Shown piece by piece: positions 18,201 to 25,385 of a stretch of 64,000 nucleotides of DNA (positions are counted from its first letter, which is position 1; each line of letters starts with the position of its first letter). The notes under the pieces are model-generated. The model saw only the letters and a program-made list of their open reading frames with translations. It was not told the DNA's origin and did not search any database. Made by a program: the position numbers and the translations under genes. Source of the stretch: Mangrovimonas spongiae (lineage in GTDB: Bacteria; Bacteroidota; Bacteroidia; Flavobacteriales; Flavobacteriaceae); contig NZ_RWBG01000002.1 in assembly GCF_003944795.1 (NCBI RefSeq), forward strand, positions 62,001 through 126,000, written 5' to 3'.

Positions 18201-19011
18201 AGTCTTTAGAATTTACAACAGCATTTTCAATGTCTTCAATAGATTTTACATACCCCAAACCACGCACCAAATATTCTGCTTGGTTAATTTCTAAAGTTTG
18301 AGCCCCAATATCTTTATTGCTTTTCTTGACTGCTTTTACAACTTGATTTAAACCAATATTGTATTGGCGCATAAGTTCTGGATTAACATCTATTTGGTAT
18401 TCCTTTACGTAACCTCCAATAGACGCCACTTCAGAGACACCGCTTGCAGAGGATAGTGCATATTTTACATAATAATCTTGAATACTACGTAGTTCCTGTA
18501 AATCCCAACCACCTGTTACATTTCCGTTTTTATCACGTCCTTCCAACGTGTACCAAAATATTTGCCCTAATCCTGTGGCATCAGGCCCAAGAGTTGGATT
18601 TACACCATCTGGCAGCAATCCGCTTGGGAGCGAATTAAGTTTTTCAAGAATACGACTTCGGCTCCAGTAAAATTCCACATCTTCTTCAAAAATGATATAG
18701 ATACTGGAAACTCCAAACATAGACGAACTACGAATAGTTTTTACACCTGGAATACCTAAAAGTGATGTCGTTAATGGATAGGTAATTTGGTCTTCAATGT
18801 CTTGTGGCGAACGCCCATCCCATTTGGTAAATACAATTTGCTGATTTTCGCCAATATCTGGAATAGCATCAACCGCTACGGGGTTATTAGGTAAGAATCC
18901 TATATTCCAATTAAATGGTGCATTTACAGTTCCCCAACCAATAAAAAGGACGAGCAACAAAACAGCTACAAGTTTATTTTCTATTAAAAATTTGATGCTT
19001 TTGTTTAGCAT
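15280..19011 (-). CDS. cusA: CusA/CzcA-type heavy-metal RND efflux pump
   Basis: A 1243-residue inner-membrane proton-driven pump of the HME-RND family that takes copper or silver from the periplasm. Visible marks: first helix (about 10-27), early periplasmic WDGRSPQDIEDQITYPL, GIAIAIGTMVDVGVILSENI with the relay Asp in helix 4, LNEGAFLLMPTSMPHSG in the second periplasmic half, and the late AFAGGFIMIWL and GIATDDGVVMATYL. It is about 200 residues longer than E. coli CusA: roughly residues 520-635 add extra hydrophobic helices after helix 6, and about 745-815 add a charged periplasmic segment. Both extras look in-frame and native. First large gene of the operon, coupled to TolC by a 4-nt overlap. 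Confidence 0.92.
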   Translation of the reverse strand: MLNKSIKFLIENKLVAVLLLVLFIGWGTVNAPFNWNIGFLPNNPVAVDAIPDIGENQQIVFTKWDGRSPQDIEDQITYPLTTSLLGIPGVKTIRSSSMFGVSSIYIIFEEDVEFYWSRSRILEKLNSLPSGLLPDGVNPTLGPDATGLGQIFWYTLEGRDKNGNVTGGWDLQELRSIQDYYVKYALSSASGVSEVASIGGYVKEYQIDVNPELMRQYNIGLNQVVKAVKKSNKDIGAQTLEINQAEYLVRGLGYVKSIEDIENAVVNSKDFTAIKVKDIAKVLLGPSTRRGILDKEGAEVVGGVVVARYGANPLEVINNVKEKINELSTGLPSKQLTDGRTSQVTIVPFYDRTELIYETLGTLNEALTLEILITILVIIIMVFNLRASVLISGLLPVAVLMVFIAMKTFGVDANIVALSGIAIAIGTMVDVGVILSENIIRHLDENDTLPINQVVYNATAEVSGAIVTAVMTTIISFIPVFTMIGAEGKLFRPLAFTKTFALTASIIVALFLIPPFAAFLFKKKQTQKQLKYIVNSILIVLGIMAVSFGNGLGIILIAFGTVALLYLITAKNEFHISWFNYQISLNSNLANILISACAIVYLLAEYWRPLGVETSIFWNLIFVGFICFGLLGVFIVFRKNYTHILKWCLDNKLMFLSIPTAIVIAGFVIMKNTGKEFMPALNEGAFLLMPTSMPHSGIEENKRVLQQLDMAVANIPEIETVVGKAGRTESALDPAPLSMYENIIQYKPEYMLNDNGKRQRYKVNEDGEYVLKNGMSLRAEQREAWQSLNAKEQLIPDNNGEFYRNWRPEIKSPDDIWNNIVKVTKLPGVTSAPKLQPIETRLVMLQTGMRAPMGIKVKGQDLKQIEAFGVQLEDIIKQAKGVKPEAVFADRIVGKPYLLIDIDKDNIARYGISIDQVQNVLKVAVGGMVLTQTVEGRERYGVRVRYPRELRANPTDLEQIYIPVEGGNQVPLGELATIRYEQGPQVIKSEDTFLVGYVLFDKKDGFAEVNVVENAQALIQSKIDSGELVIPKGVNFQFTGSYENQLRAEKTLSIVVPLALVIIFLILYFQFRSVATSLMVFTGIAVAFAGGFIMIWLYGQDWFLNFSLFGENLRDLFQMHTINLSVAVWVGFIALFGIATDDGVVMATYLTQTFNRNSPETRKEIRASIIEAGEKRIRPCLMTTATTILALLPVLTSTGRGSDIMIPMAIPSFGGMLIALITLFVVPVLYSWKAELKVKRTSK

Positions 19012-19052
19012 TGAAATAAGATTTTAGTAGTGAGCACAAAGTATTAAGTACC

Positions 19053-19091
19053 TTGTTTTGATAAACTCATTTTAACGTTTTATCAAAACAA
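19053..19091. repeat. 13-bp inverted repeat upstream of cusA
   Basis: Bases 19053-19065 are the exact inverted complement of 19079-19091, separated by 13 nt. It lies between the HYC_CC_PP gene and cusA, about 42-80 nt upstream of the cusA start. There is no T-run on the side where a minus-strand terminator would need it, so an operator or RNA stem-loop is more likely. Confidence 0.7.
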
Positions 19092-19139
19092 AAAAGGGTG
19101 TAACACAAAACAATTTGTATTATACCAACTACAAAAAAA

Positions 19140-19553
19140 TCAAATTAGATAGGTCTCGTCAATCTTGAAGATTTGACACGTGACGAGAGGCGGTTTGTAT
19201 TCTTCGTAAGAAGACACATTGCTTTCTAAACCTTCAAAAAGGTTAATATATGTATAAATAAATGAAGTAATGAATACTTGTTGTTCGAAAGAGATTTTGT
19301 CAACGGAAAGTTGTAACTCATCTTGTCCTTCAATTGATAATTGCTTATCATCACAACAGTTTTTCTTTGTAATTGAACAGCCTTCAGTTGAAGGTTTTTC
19401 CATTTCCATACCACAACCTTTGGCTTTATGAAAGATAGCTGTTTCAACAAGTTTATCACCACAATAATGCATATCAATAGTAAACGACATTGTAGAGAAT
19501 AGCACTACAAAAGCCATTAACATGGATAATATTTTGTGGAATACTTGTTTCAT
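19140..19553 (-). CDS. HYC_CC_PP family small exported protein
   Basis: A 137-residue protein with an N-terminal hydrophobic segment (about 8-26) and the three motifs that name the family: HYCGD (about residue 30), a KNCCDD segment (about 65) and YKPP near the end (about 122). This family is common in Bacteroidota next to heavy-metal RND genes; its biochemical role is not known. The paired cysteines suggest metal binding, probably in the periplasm. It is the first gene of the copper operon, 128 nt before cusA, with an inverted repeat in the gap. Confidence 0.85.
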   Translation of the reverse strand: MKQVFHKILSMLMAFVVLFSTMSFTIDMHYCGDKLVETAIFHKAKGCGMEMEKPSTEGCSITKKNCCDDKQLSIEGQDELQLSVDKISFEQQVFITSFIYTYINLFEGLESNVSSYEEYKPPLVTCQIFKIDETYLI

Positions 19554-19563
19554 TATTTAGTTA

Positions 19564-19571
19564 CAAATTTA
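19564..19571 (-). promoter_or_regulatory. -7 promoter element of the copper operon
   Basis: On the minus strand TAAATTTG (19571-19564) matches TAnnTTTG and lies 10 nt before the HYC_CC_PP start codon. The spacing predicts a very short leader. No TTG is seen at the right distance. Confidence 0.5.
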
Positions 19572-19631
19572 TAAAATTTTATCAATACCTCTTTTTAATT
19601 AACAGAATATTAAACAGTCTTACATATATAA

Positions 19632-21020
19632 TTACTTCCCGATACAGAAATTAGCAAAAATGTTACCAAGTAACTCATCATTAGTTACTTGCCCCGTAAT
19701 TTCGCCTAAATGATATAATGCTTGACGGATATCGATGGCCATGAGATCTCCAGATAAACCTTCATCTATACCTTCGCTCACTTTTTTAATCTCTTCAAGA
19801 GCTTTTAATAAAGCATCGTAATGACGTGTGTTGGTTACGATAGTTTCATTATTTCTTAAAGCACCTTGGTTTATTAACTCTAACAAACTATGGGTTAGAC
19901 TTTCAACACCAAACCCTGTTTTAGCAGAAAGTAAATGCACGCCTTCAATCTCGTTTTGGAGCCTTGCTAATTGAGTATCATCTAACCTATCAATTTTATT
20001 AGCTATAATTAACAGAGGCTTCTGAGGATATTTATTCTTTATCTTTTCAATCTCTAACGTTACTTGTTCTAAGTTTGAAATACTATTTGAACTATCAAAT
20101 AAATACACCGTTACTTGCGATTGTTCTATCTTTTCAAATGTTTTTTTAATCCCAATGCTTTCAACCTCATCTTTAGTTTCCCGAATTCCTGCGGTATCAA
20201 TAAAACGAAACCCAATTCCACCTATAGATATTTCATCCTCGATTGTATCTCTTGTGGTTCCTGCAATATCGCTAACAATGGCACGTTCTTCGTTTAGTAG
20301 CGCGTTTAATAACGTTGATTTTCCTACATTAGGTTCACCAACAATTGCCACAGGAATCCCATTTTTAATTACATTTCCTACAGCAAACGAATCGATTAAG
20401 CGTTTTAATACAAAACTTATACGGTCTACCAAGGCTTTAAATTGTGTTCTATCGGCAAACTCGACATCTTCTTCGGCAAAGTCTAATTCAAGCTCTATTA
20501 ACGAGGCAAAATTTAGCAACTCTTCACGCAGTTTAGCAATTTCACTTGAAAATCCGCCACGCATTTGTTGCATAGCTATTTTGTGTGATGCTTCGTTATC
20601 ACTAGAAATAAGGTCGGCTACGGCTTCCGCTTGACTTAAATCTAATTTTCCATTTAAAAAGGCGCGTAAAGTAAATTCTCCCGCATCGGCCATTCTACAT
20701 CCATTACGTAAAAATAGCTGTAAAATTTCCTGTTGTATGTATGGCGAACCATGGCAACTAATTTCTACAACATCTTCACCCGTATAAGATTGTGGGTTTT
20801 TAAATACTGAAACTAAAACTTCATCTAGCTCTTTTTTACCATCAACAATATGCCCTAAATGTATGGTATGGGTTTTTTGTTGAGTTAATTTCTTTCCATG
20901 TATCGATTTAAAAAGCTTCGCGCTTATTGTTATAGCGTCTTTTCCTGAAACTCTTAAAACAGCAATAGCACCAGCTCCAGAAGGTGTGGCTAATGCAATT
21001 ATAGTATCGTTATTTACCAT
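19632..21020 (-). CDS. mnmE: tRNA uridine-5-carboxymethylaminomethyl(34) synthesis GTPase MnmE
   Basis: A 462-residue cytosolic GTPase that works with MnmG to modify U34 of several tRNAs. The N-terminal folate-binding domain begins with IALATPSGAGAIAVLR; the helical domain surrounds an inserted G domain (about 215-380) with G1 GEPNVGKST, G3 DTAG and G4 NKID. The protein ends FCIGK, where the Cys of the C-terminal CxGK is functionally important. Length and ends are normal for the family. A single gene on the minus strand, upstream of the copper operon but with about 80 nt between them. Confidence 0.97.
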   Translation of the reverse strand: MVNNDTIIALATPSGAGAIAVLRVSGKDAITISAKLFKSIHGKKLTQQKTHTIHLGHIVDGKKELDEVLVSVFKNPQSYTGEDVVEISCHGSPYIQQEILQLFLRNGCRMADAGEFTLRAFLNGKLDLSQAEAVADLISSDNEASHKIAMQQMRGGFSSEIAKLREELLNFASLIELELDFAEEDVEFADRTQFKALVDRISFVLKRLIDSFAVGNVIKNGIPVAIVGEPNVGKSTLLNALLNEERAIVSDIAGTTRDTIEDEISIGGIGFRFIDTAGIRETKDEVESIGIKKTFEKIEQSQVTVYLFDSSNSISNLEQVTLEIEKIKNKYPQKPLLIIANKIDRLDDTQLARLQNEIEGVHLLSAKTGFGVESLTHSLLELINQGALRNNETIVTNTRHYDALLKALEEIKKVSEGIDEGLSGDLMAIDIRQALYHLGEITGQVTNDELLGNIFANFCIGK

Positions 21021-21024
21021 ACAA

Positions 21025-21032
21025 CAAAAGTA
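21025..21032 (-). promoter_or_regulatory. -7 promoter element of mnmE
   Basis: TACTTTTG on the minus strand (21032-21025) matches TAnnTTTG and stops only 4 nt before the mnmE ATG. Transcription would begin almost at the start codon. Confidence 0.5.
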
Positions 21033-21091
21033 CTAAATTACGCAAATAAAACATTGCATATCTATTAACAGATATAGTATTATTAATCTAT

Positions 21092-21100
21092 TATATTTGC
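21092..21100 (+). promoter_or_regulatory. -7 promoter element of the TlpA-like gene
   Basis: TATATTTGC matches the consensus TAnnTTTG plus C and lies 29 nt before the ATG at 21130. No TTG at the expected distance. Confidence 0.6.
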
Positions 21101-21129
21101 AGGAATAACGATAAAACGCAAAAATTAAT

Positions 21130-22260
21130 ATGTTAAAAAAAATCTTTTACATTAGTATTCTAACTTTAACCATTGTGGCATGTAAAAACGAACCAAAGGT
21201 TGAAGGCTTTCTTATTAATGGAACTATAGATGCTTCTGAAAACGGAAAAAAAATCTCGCTTTACAAAGCTGATCGTAGTAATCAAGTCTTATTAGATAGT
21301 ACAAGAGTTGTTGATGGAAAAATTACACTAGAAGGTAAAATAGACTCTCCAGAAATATATTTAGTTGCTATTGAAGGGAATAACCAAAGACTTCCTATTA
21401 TAGTTGAAAATACTGAGATGGATTTAACACTTTACAAAGATAGCTTAATGGCTTCTAAAATTAGTGGTAGTAAAGAAAATGACGTCTTTGGGTTGCTTCA
21501 AGAAAACATGAAACCTATTCGAGCAAAAAATGCCGAGTTAATGCAACAATTTTCTGAGGCGAGAAAAAACAACGACTCCACTTTAATGCAAACTATTAGA
21601 AATGACTTTGAAGCGTTTGTTGCTACAATAAACGACAAAAACTTAGCCATAGTAAAAGACAATCCCGATTTGGTTATTGGAGCTTCTTTTCTTGAAAGTA
21701 TGATAAAATCAAAAGGAATTAAAGTAGCTGAGGCTAATGAAGTTTTTAATGCTTTTACCGATAAAGTTAAAAACAGTACTATTGGTAAAAAGCTAGGTGA
21801 AGACATTAAAAACGCTTTAAAAACTGCCGAAGGTAGTATGGCACCTAACTTTACTGCGCCAAACCCAGAGGGAGAAATGATTACTTTAAACGATATTAAA
21901 GGGAAAGTGACTATTATAGATTTTTGGGCGGCTTGGTGTGGCCCTTGTAGAAAAGAAAATCCAAATGTGGTAAAAGTTTATAATAAATACCACGAACAAG
22001 GATTAGAAATTATAGGAGTTTCTTTAGATGGTACGCCTAGACAAAAAGATGCCAAAGCTGCGTGGGTTGAAGCTATTGAAAAAGATGGTTTAACTTGGCA
22101 TCAAGTATCTAATTTAAACTACTTTAACGGACCAGTTGCTAAGCAATACAACATAAGCTCTATTCCTGCTACATTTATCTTAGATGCTGATGGTAAAATT
22201 GTAGCTAAAAATTTAAGAGGTAAAGCCTTAGAAGATAAAGTTGCTGAGTTACTACAATAG
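21130..22260 (+). CDS. TlpA-family disulfide reductase lipoprotein with DUF4369 domain
   Basis: A 376-residue predicted lipoprotein (lipobox TIVAC, Cys about residue 18). Residues about 27-120 form a DUF4369 beta domain (FLINGTIDASENGKKISLY). A helical linker follows (about 130-235). The C-terminal thioredoxin-like domain (about 240-376) has the redox site WCGPC with cysteines at 270 and 273 and the cis-Pro segment SIPATFILD. It should act as a thiol-disulfide reductase in the periplasm, for example in cytochrome or protein maturation; the partner is unknown. Single-gene transcript between its own promoter and a terminator. Confidence 0.92.
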   Translation: MLKKIFYISILTLTIVACKNEPKVEGFLINGTIDASENGKKISLYKADRSNQVLLDSTRVVDGKITLEGKIDSPEIYLVAIEGNNQRLPIIVENTEMDLTLYKDSLMASKISGSKENDVFGLLQENMKPIRAKNAELMQQFSEARKNNDSTLMQTIRNDFEAFVATINDKNLAIVKDNPDLVIGASFLESMIKSKGIKVAEANEVFNAFTDKVKNSTIGKKLGEDIKNALKTAEGSMAPNFTAPNPEGEMITLNDIKGKVTIIDFWAAWCGPCRKENPNVVKVYNKYHEQGLEIIGVSLDGTPRQKDAKAAWVEAIEKDGLTWHQVSNLNYFNGPVAKQYNISSIPATFILDADGKIVAKNLRGKALEDKVAELLQ

Positions 22261-22281
22261 CATTTATCTAAATAAATAATG

Positions 22282-22313
22282 AAAAAGCCTTCAGAAATAT
22301 GAAGGCTTTTTTT
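22282..22313. terminator. Bidirectional terminator between TlpA-like and rhomboid genes
   Basis: An 11-bp stem (22283-22293 with 22300-22310) with a 6-nt loop, flanked by A's on the left and T's on the right, between two convergent genes. Confidence 0.85.
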
Positions 22314-22314
22314 G

Positions 22315-22965
22315 TTATATTTTATTCATCTTCTTAAGTATAAATAGTAATATAATTGGTAACGCTAATAATACAATCATAATTAAATTGGTTTTAAACA
22401 ACCACGGCGCTAACAACAATGTTATAGCATAGCCGCCAATAGCACCACCAAAATGTGCATCGTGTCCTATATTGCCTACTTGGTTTTTCATACCATAAAT
22501 AGTATATAATAAATAACCAATTCCAAAAATGTATGACGGTATAGGAATTGGAATAAAGAACAGGTACAAATCCATATCGGGACGAAGTAGTATGGCCGAA
22601 TAAATAATCCCCATAACAGCACCACTTGCACCAACAGCACTGTAATGAAATTCATCTTTATGAAAATACAAAGACAATAAATTACCCAACAATAAACTCC
22701 CCAAATAAATAATAATAAAATTGATTACAGACATGTTATTAATAACAACATCGGCAAAAATGTAAAGCGTAAACATGTTAAAAAACAAGTGCGCTGTATC
22801 TACGTGTAAAAAGCCGCTACTAAACATTCTAAACTGCTCTCCACGTCTTATTCCACCAATATTAAACTTGTATTTTTCAAAAAAACTGTAATCGTTAAAT
22901 CCTTTGAAAGAAATAATAGCGTTGGCCGCTATTATAACAAGTGTTACAAAACTTAAATTGCCCAT
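22315..22965 (-). CDS. Rhomboid family intramembrane serine protease
   Basis: A six-helix membrane protease that cuts substrates within the bilayer. The catalytic Ser lies in GASGAVMG and the catalytic His in HDAHFGGAIGG of a later helix; the L1-loop HVDTAHLFFNMFTLY with the conserved His and Asn is also present. An upstream ATG at 22983 is possible, but the promoter box TATATTTG at 22992-22985 would put the transcript start at or after it. The ATG at 22965 (MGNLSFVTL) is therefore preferred, giving 216 residues. Substrates are unknown. Divergent from the acyltransferase gene. Confidence 0.9.
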   Translation of the reverse strand: MGNLSFVTLVIIAANAIISFKGFNDYSFFEKYKFNIGGIRRGEQFRMFSSGFLHVDTAHLFFNMFTLYIFADVVINNMSVINFIIIYLGSLLLGNLLSLYFHKDEFHYSAVGASGAVMGIIYSAILLRPDMDLYLFFIPIPIPSYIFGIGYLLYTIYGMKNQVGNIGHDAHFGGAIGGYAITLLLAPWLFKTNLIMIVLLALPIILLFILKKMNKI

Positions 22966-22984
22966 AATTGTAAATGTTATCAAT

Positions 22985-23012
22985 CAAATATAGTATATAT
23001 TTGCATCTGCAA
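22985..23012 (-). promoter_or_regulatory. Promoter of the rhomboid gene
   Basis: On the minus strand TTG (23012-23010), 17 nt, then TATATTTG (22992-22985). It overlaps the divergent promoter at 22996-23004. It argues for the rhomboid start at 22965 rather than 22983. Confidence 0.65.
22996..23004 (+). promoter_or_regulatory. -7 promoter element of the acyltransferase gene
   Basis: TATATTTGC lies 23 nt before the ATG at 23028. It is the mirror image of the rhomboid -7 box, from which it is separated by only 3 bp. Confidence 0.65.
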
Positions 23013-23027
23013 AGCTAAAATTTATTC

Positions 23028-23918
23028 ATGCAATTTCTCGCTTATATAATAATTTATCCGTTTTTGTGGATTATTTCTATTCTCCCTTTTAAAGTACTGT
23101 ATTTTATTTCAGATGTGCTTTACATCTTTTTATACAAGATTTTTGGGTATCGTAAAAAAACTGTACAAGAGAATTTAAAATTGGTGTTCCCTAATAAGTC
23201 TGAAAAAGAAATTCAATCTATCACGAGTGCTTTTTATCATCATTTATGCGATATGATTTTAGAATCGATAAAATCGATGACTATTTCAGAATCCGAAATG
23301 AACAAGCGATTTAAGTTCACTAATATTGACGTTATAAATACTCTTGGCGAAAAAAATCGAAGCATTGTATTAATGTGTGCCCATTATGCAAGTTGGGAAT
23401 GGATTTTTATTATGCAAAAGCACGTTAATCATAAAGGCTATGGTATTTATAAGCAACTTGCCAACAAGTATTTTGATCGTTTAGTTAAACGTATTAGAGC
23501 AAGATATAATAGCCGTCTAATTACTACCAAAGAGACTATTCCTACGCTTATAAAATCTAAAGAAGATGGGGAATTATCTATTAGCGGTTTTGCTTCTGAC
23601 CAATCTCCTAAAGCACATAAAGCTTTTCACTGGACAGAATTTATGGGTATAAAAGTTCCTGTGCACACTGGTGCTGAAATGTTAGCCAAAAAGTTAGATA
23701 TGGCTGTTGTATTTTTTAATGTTGAAAAAGTAAAACGAGGTCATTACCAAGCCACTTTTAAAACTATTACAGAAACGCCAAAAGAATATCCTAATTACAC
23801 TATTACCGATGAATTTTTAAAGTTAGTTGAAAAACAAATCTACGACGATCCTAGATATTATCTTTGGACACACAAACGCTGGAAACACCGCAATAAAGTG
23901 CCCAAAGAATTTCAATAA
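23028..23918 (+). CDS. Lysophospholipid/lipid A acyltransferase (LpxL/HtrB family)
   Basis: A 296-residue inner-membrane acyltransferase of the lipid A biosynthesis family. An N-terminal membrane segment (about 5-22) is followed by the catalytic HxxxxE motif as HYASWE (about residues 118-123), and by DQSPKAHKAFHWTEFMG (about 190-205), the second conserved block. It would transfer a secondary acyl chain to the lipid A precursor, or an acyl group to another lipid, at the cytoplasmic face. It ends 5 nt before the convergent glmM stop, with no terminator space between. Confidence 0.88.
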   Translation: MQFLAYIIIYPFLWIISILPFKVLYFISDVLYIFLYKIFGYRKKTVQENLKLVFPNKSEKEIQSITSAFYHHLCDMILESIKSMTISESEMNKRFKFTNIDVINTLGEKNRSIVLMCAHYASWEWIFIMQKHVNHKGYGIYKQLANKYFDRLVKRIRARYNSRLITTKETIPTLIKSKEDGELSISGFASDQSPKAHKAFHWTEFMGIKVPVHTGAEMLAKKLDMAVVFFNVEKVKRGHYQATFKTITETPKEYPNYTITDEFLKLVEKQIYDDPRYYLWTHKRWKHRNKVPKEFQ

Positions 23919-23923
23919 CCTTT

Positions 23924-25312
23924 TTATTTATTGGCTAAAGCATTAAGCTCTTCTATAAATCTATCTGCTAAATTATTAGCTTCGTCTTGCGATTTAGCTT
24001 CGGTATAAATTCTAATAATAGGCTCGGTATTACTTTTTCGTAAATGTACCCAACTATCTGCAAAATCTATTTTTACACCATCTATAGTCGTTGGATGTTC
24101 TTTACTGTATTTTTCTTCAATAGTTTTTAAAAGAGCATCTACATTTAAGTCTGGTGTTAACTGAATTTTCTTTTTGCTCATAAAGTAGTTTGGATATGAT
24201 GCTTTAAGTTTACTGACCGCTATTTTTTTCTCGGCTAATAAACTTAAAAATAACGCAATCCCAACCAAAGCATCGCGACCATAATGCAATTCAGGTAAAA
24301 TAATACCACCGTTTCCTTCACCACCTATTATAGCATTGTTTTTCTTCATCATAGTCACCACATTTACCTCACCAACAGCACTAGCTTCGTATGTCCCTCC
24401 ATGTGTTTCGGTAACATCTCGCAAGGCACGCGTAGAACTCATATTACTAACCGTATTACCAGGTGTTTTACTTAACACATAATCGGCACAAGCTACTAGA
24501 GTATATTCTTCGCCAAACATTTCGCCGTTTTCATCCATAAATGCTAAACGATCTACATCAGGGTCGACCACAATTCCAAAATCGGCATGTTCTTTTACAA
24601 CAGCCTCCGATAAATCGGTTAAATGTTCTTTTAGCGGTTCTGGGTTGTGCGGAAAATGACCTGTTGGCTCGCAGTATAATTTAACATAATCTACATTAAG
24701 CGCATCTAAAAGTAATGGAATAGCAATGCCTCCTGTAGAGTTTACAGCATCTATAACCACTTTTAAATTGGCTTTTTTAATAGCGGCAACATTTACAAGA
24801 TCTAAGTTTAAAATTTCTTCTATGTGTAAGTCAAAATAGGCTTGATTTTTAGTAATTATTCCTAAATCATCAACTTCAGCAAAAGTAATCTCACCAGAGT
24901 TTGCAATGTCTAATATTTTTTTGCCTTCCTCTCCATTTAAAAACTCCCCTTTGGTATTCAATAGTTTTAAGGCATTCCACTGTTTTGGGTTATGACTCGC
25001 TGTTAAAATAATCCCACCATCGGCATGTTCCATAGGTACGGCCATTTCAACTGTTGGCGTTGTAGACAACCCTAAATCAACAACATGAATTCCCATACCT
25101 ATCAAGGTTTGCATAACCAAACTTTGTATCATATCGCCAGATATTCTAGCGTCTCGCCCTACAACTACCCTATAATCATCTTTTTCTCGTTGTTGTTTTA
25201 TCCATGTACCGTAAGCAGCTGCAAACGTTACGGCATCAATTGGAGTCAGATTATCCCCTACTTTTCCGCCAATGGTTCCTCGTATTCCTGAAATTGATTT
25301 TATAAGTGTCAT
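23924..25312 (-). CDS. glmM: Phosphoglucosamine mutase (alpha-D-phosphohexomutase family)
   Basis: A 462-residue cytosolic phosphohexomutase that most likely converts glucosamine-6-phosphate to glucosamine-1-phosphate for peptidoglycan and LPS. Visible motifs: SISGIRGTIGG at the start, active-site serine loop TASHNPKQWNALK (about 98-110), metal loop DPDVDR (about 240), sugar-specificity loop GGEGNGG and phosphate-binding RKSNTEPIIRIY near the end. The metal and sugar loops differ from classical DGDGDR and GGEQSGH, so a phosphomannomutase/phosphoglucomutase role is also possible. The ATG at 25312 is chosen over 25333 because the -7 box at 25338-25331 covers the latter. Confidence 0.85.
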   Translation of the reverse strand: MTLIKSISGIRGTIGGKVGDNLTPIDAVTFAAAYGTWIKQQREKDDYRVVVGRDARISGDMIQSLVMQTLIGMGIHVVDLGLSTTPTVEMAVPMEHADGGIILTASHNPKQWNALKLLNTKGEFLNGEEGKKILDIANSGEITFAEVDDLGIITKNQAYFDLHIEEILNLDLVNVAAIKKANLKVVIDAVNSTGGIAIPLLLDALNVDYVKLYCEPTGHFPHNPEPLKEHLTDLSEAVVKEHADFGIVVDPDVDRLAFMDENGEMFGEEYTLVACADYVLSKTPGNTVSNMSSTRALRDVTETHGGTYEASAVGEVNVVTMMKKNNAIIGGEGNGGIILPELHYGRDALVGIALFLSLLAEKKIAVSKLKASYPNYFMSKKKIQLTPDLNVDALLKTIEEKYSKEHPTTIDGVKIDFADSWVHLRKSNTEPIIRIYTEAKSQDEANNLADRFIEELNALANK

Positions 25313-25330
25313 AAGTATTCTATTTTCCAA

Positions 25331-25338
25331 CAAATATA
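25331..25338 (-). promoter_or_regulatory. -7 promoter element of glmM
   Basis: TATATTTG on the minus strand (25338-25331), 18 nt before the ATG at 25312. It decides the start of glmM. Confidence 0.6.
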
Positions 25339-25385
25339 ATAGGAAATAACTGTAATTCTTTATTATGAATTTGTAAATTAGAAAA

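Noticed and set aside
19053-19091. Inverted repeat before cusA as a terminator
   Set aside because: The only A/T run lies on the upstream side for the minus-strand operon; the downstream side is not T-rich.
9205-19632. Copper operon as a mobile island
   Set aside because: No integrase, transposase, direct repeats or tRNA at its borders could be found; transfer is possible but not shown.
20155-20634. Open frame of 159 residues opposite mnmE
   Set aside because: It lies fully inside the well-supported mnmE gene, is Ser-rich and has no motif: a shadow of the coding frame.
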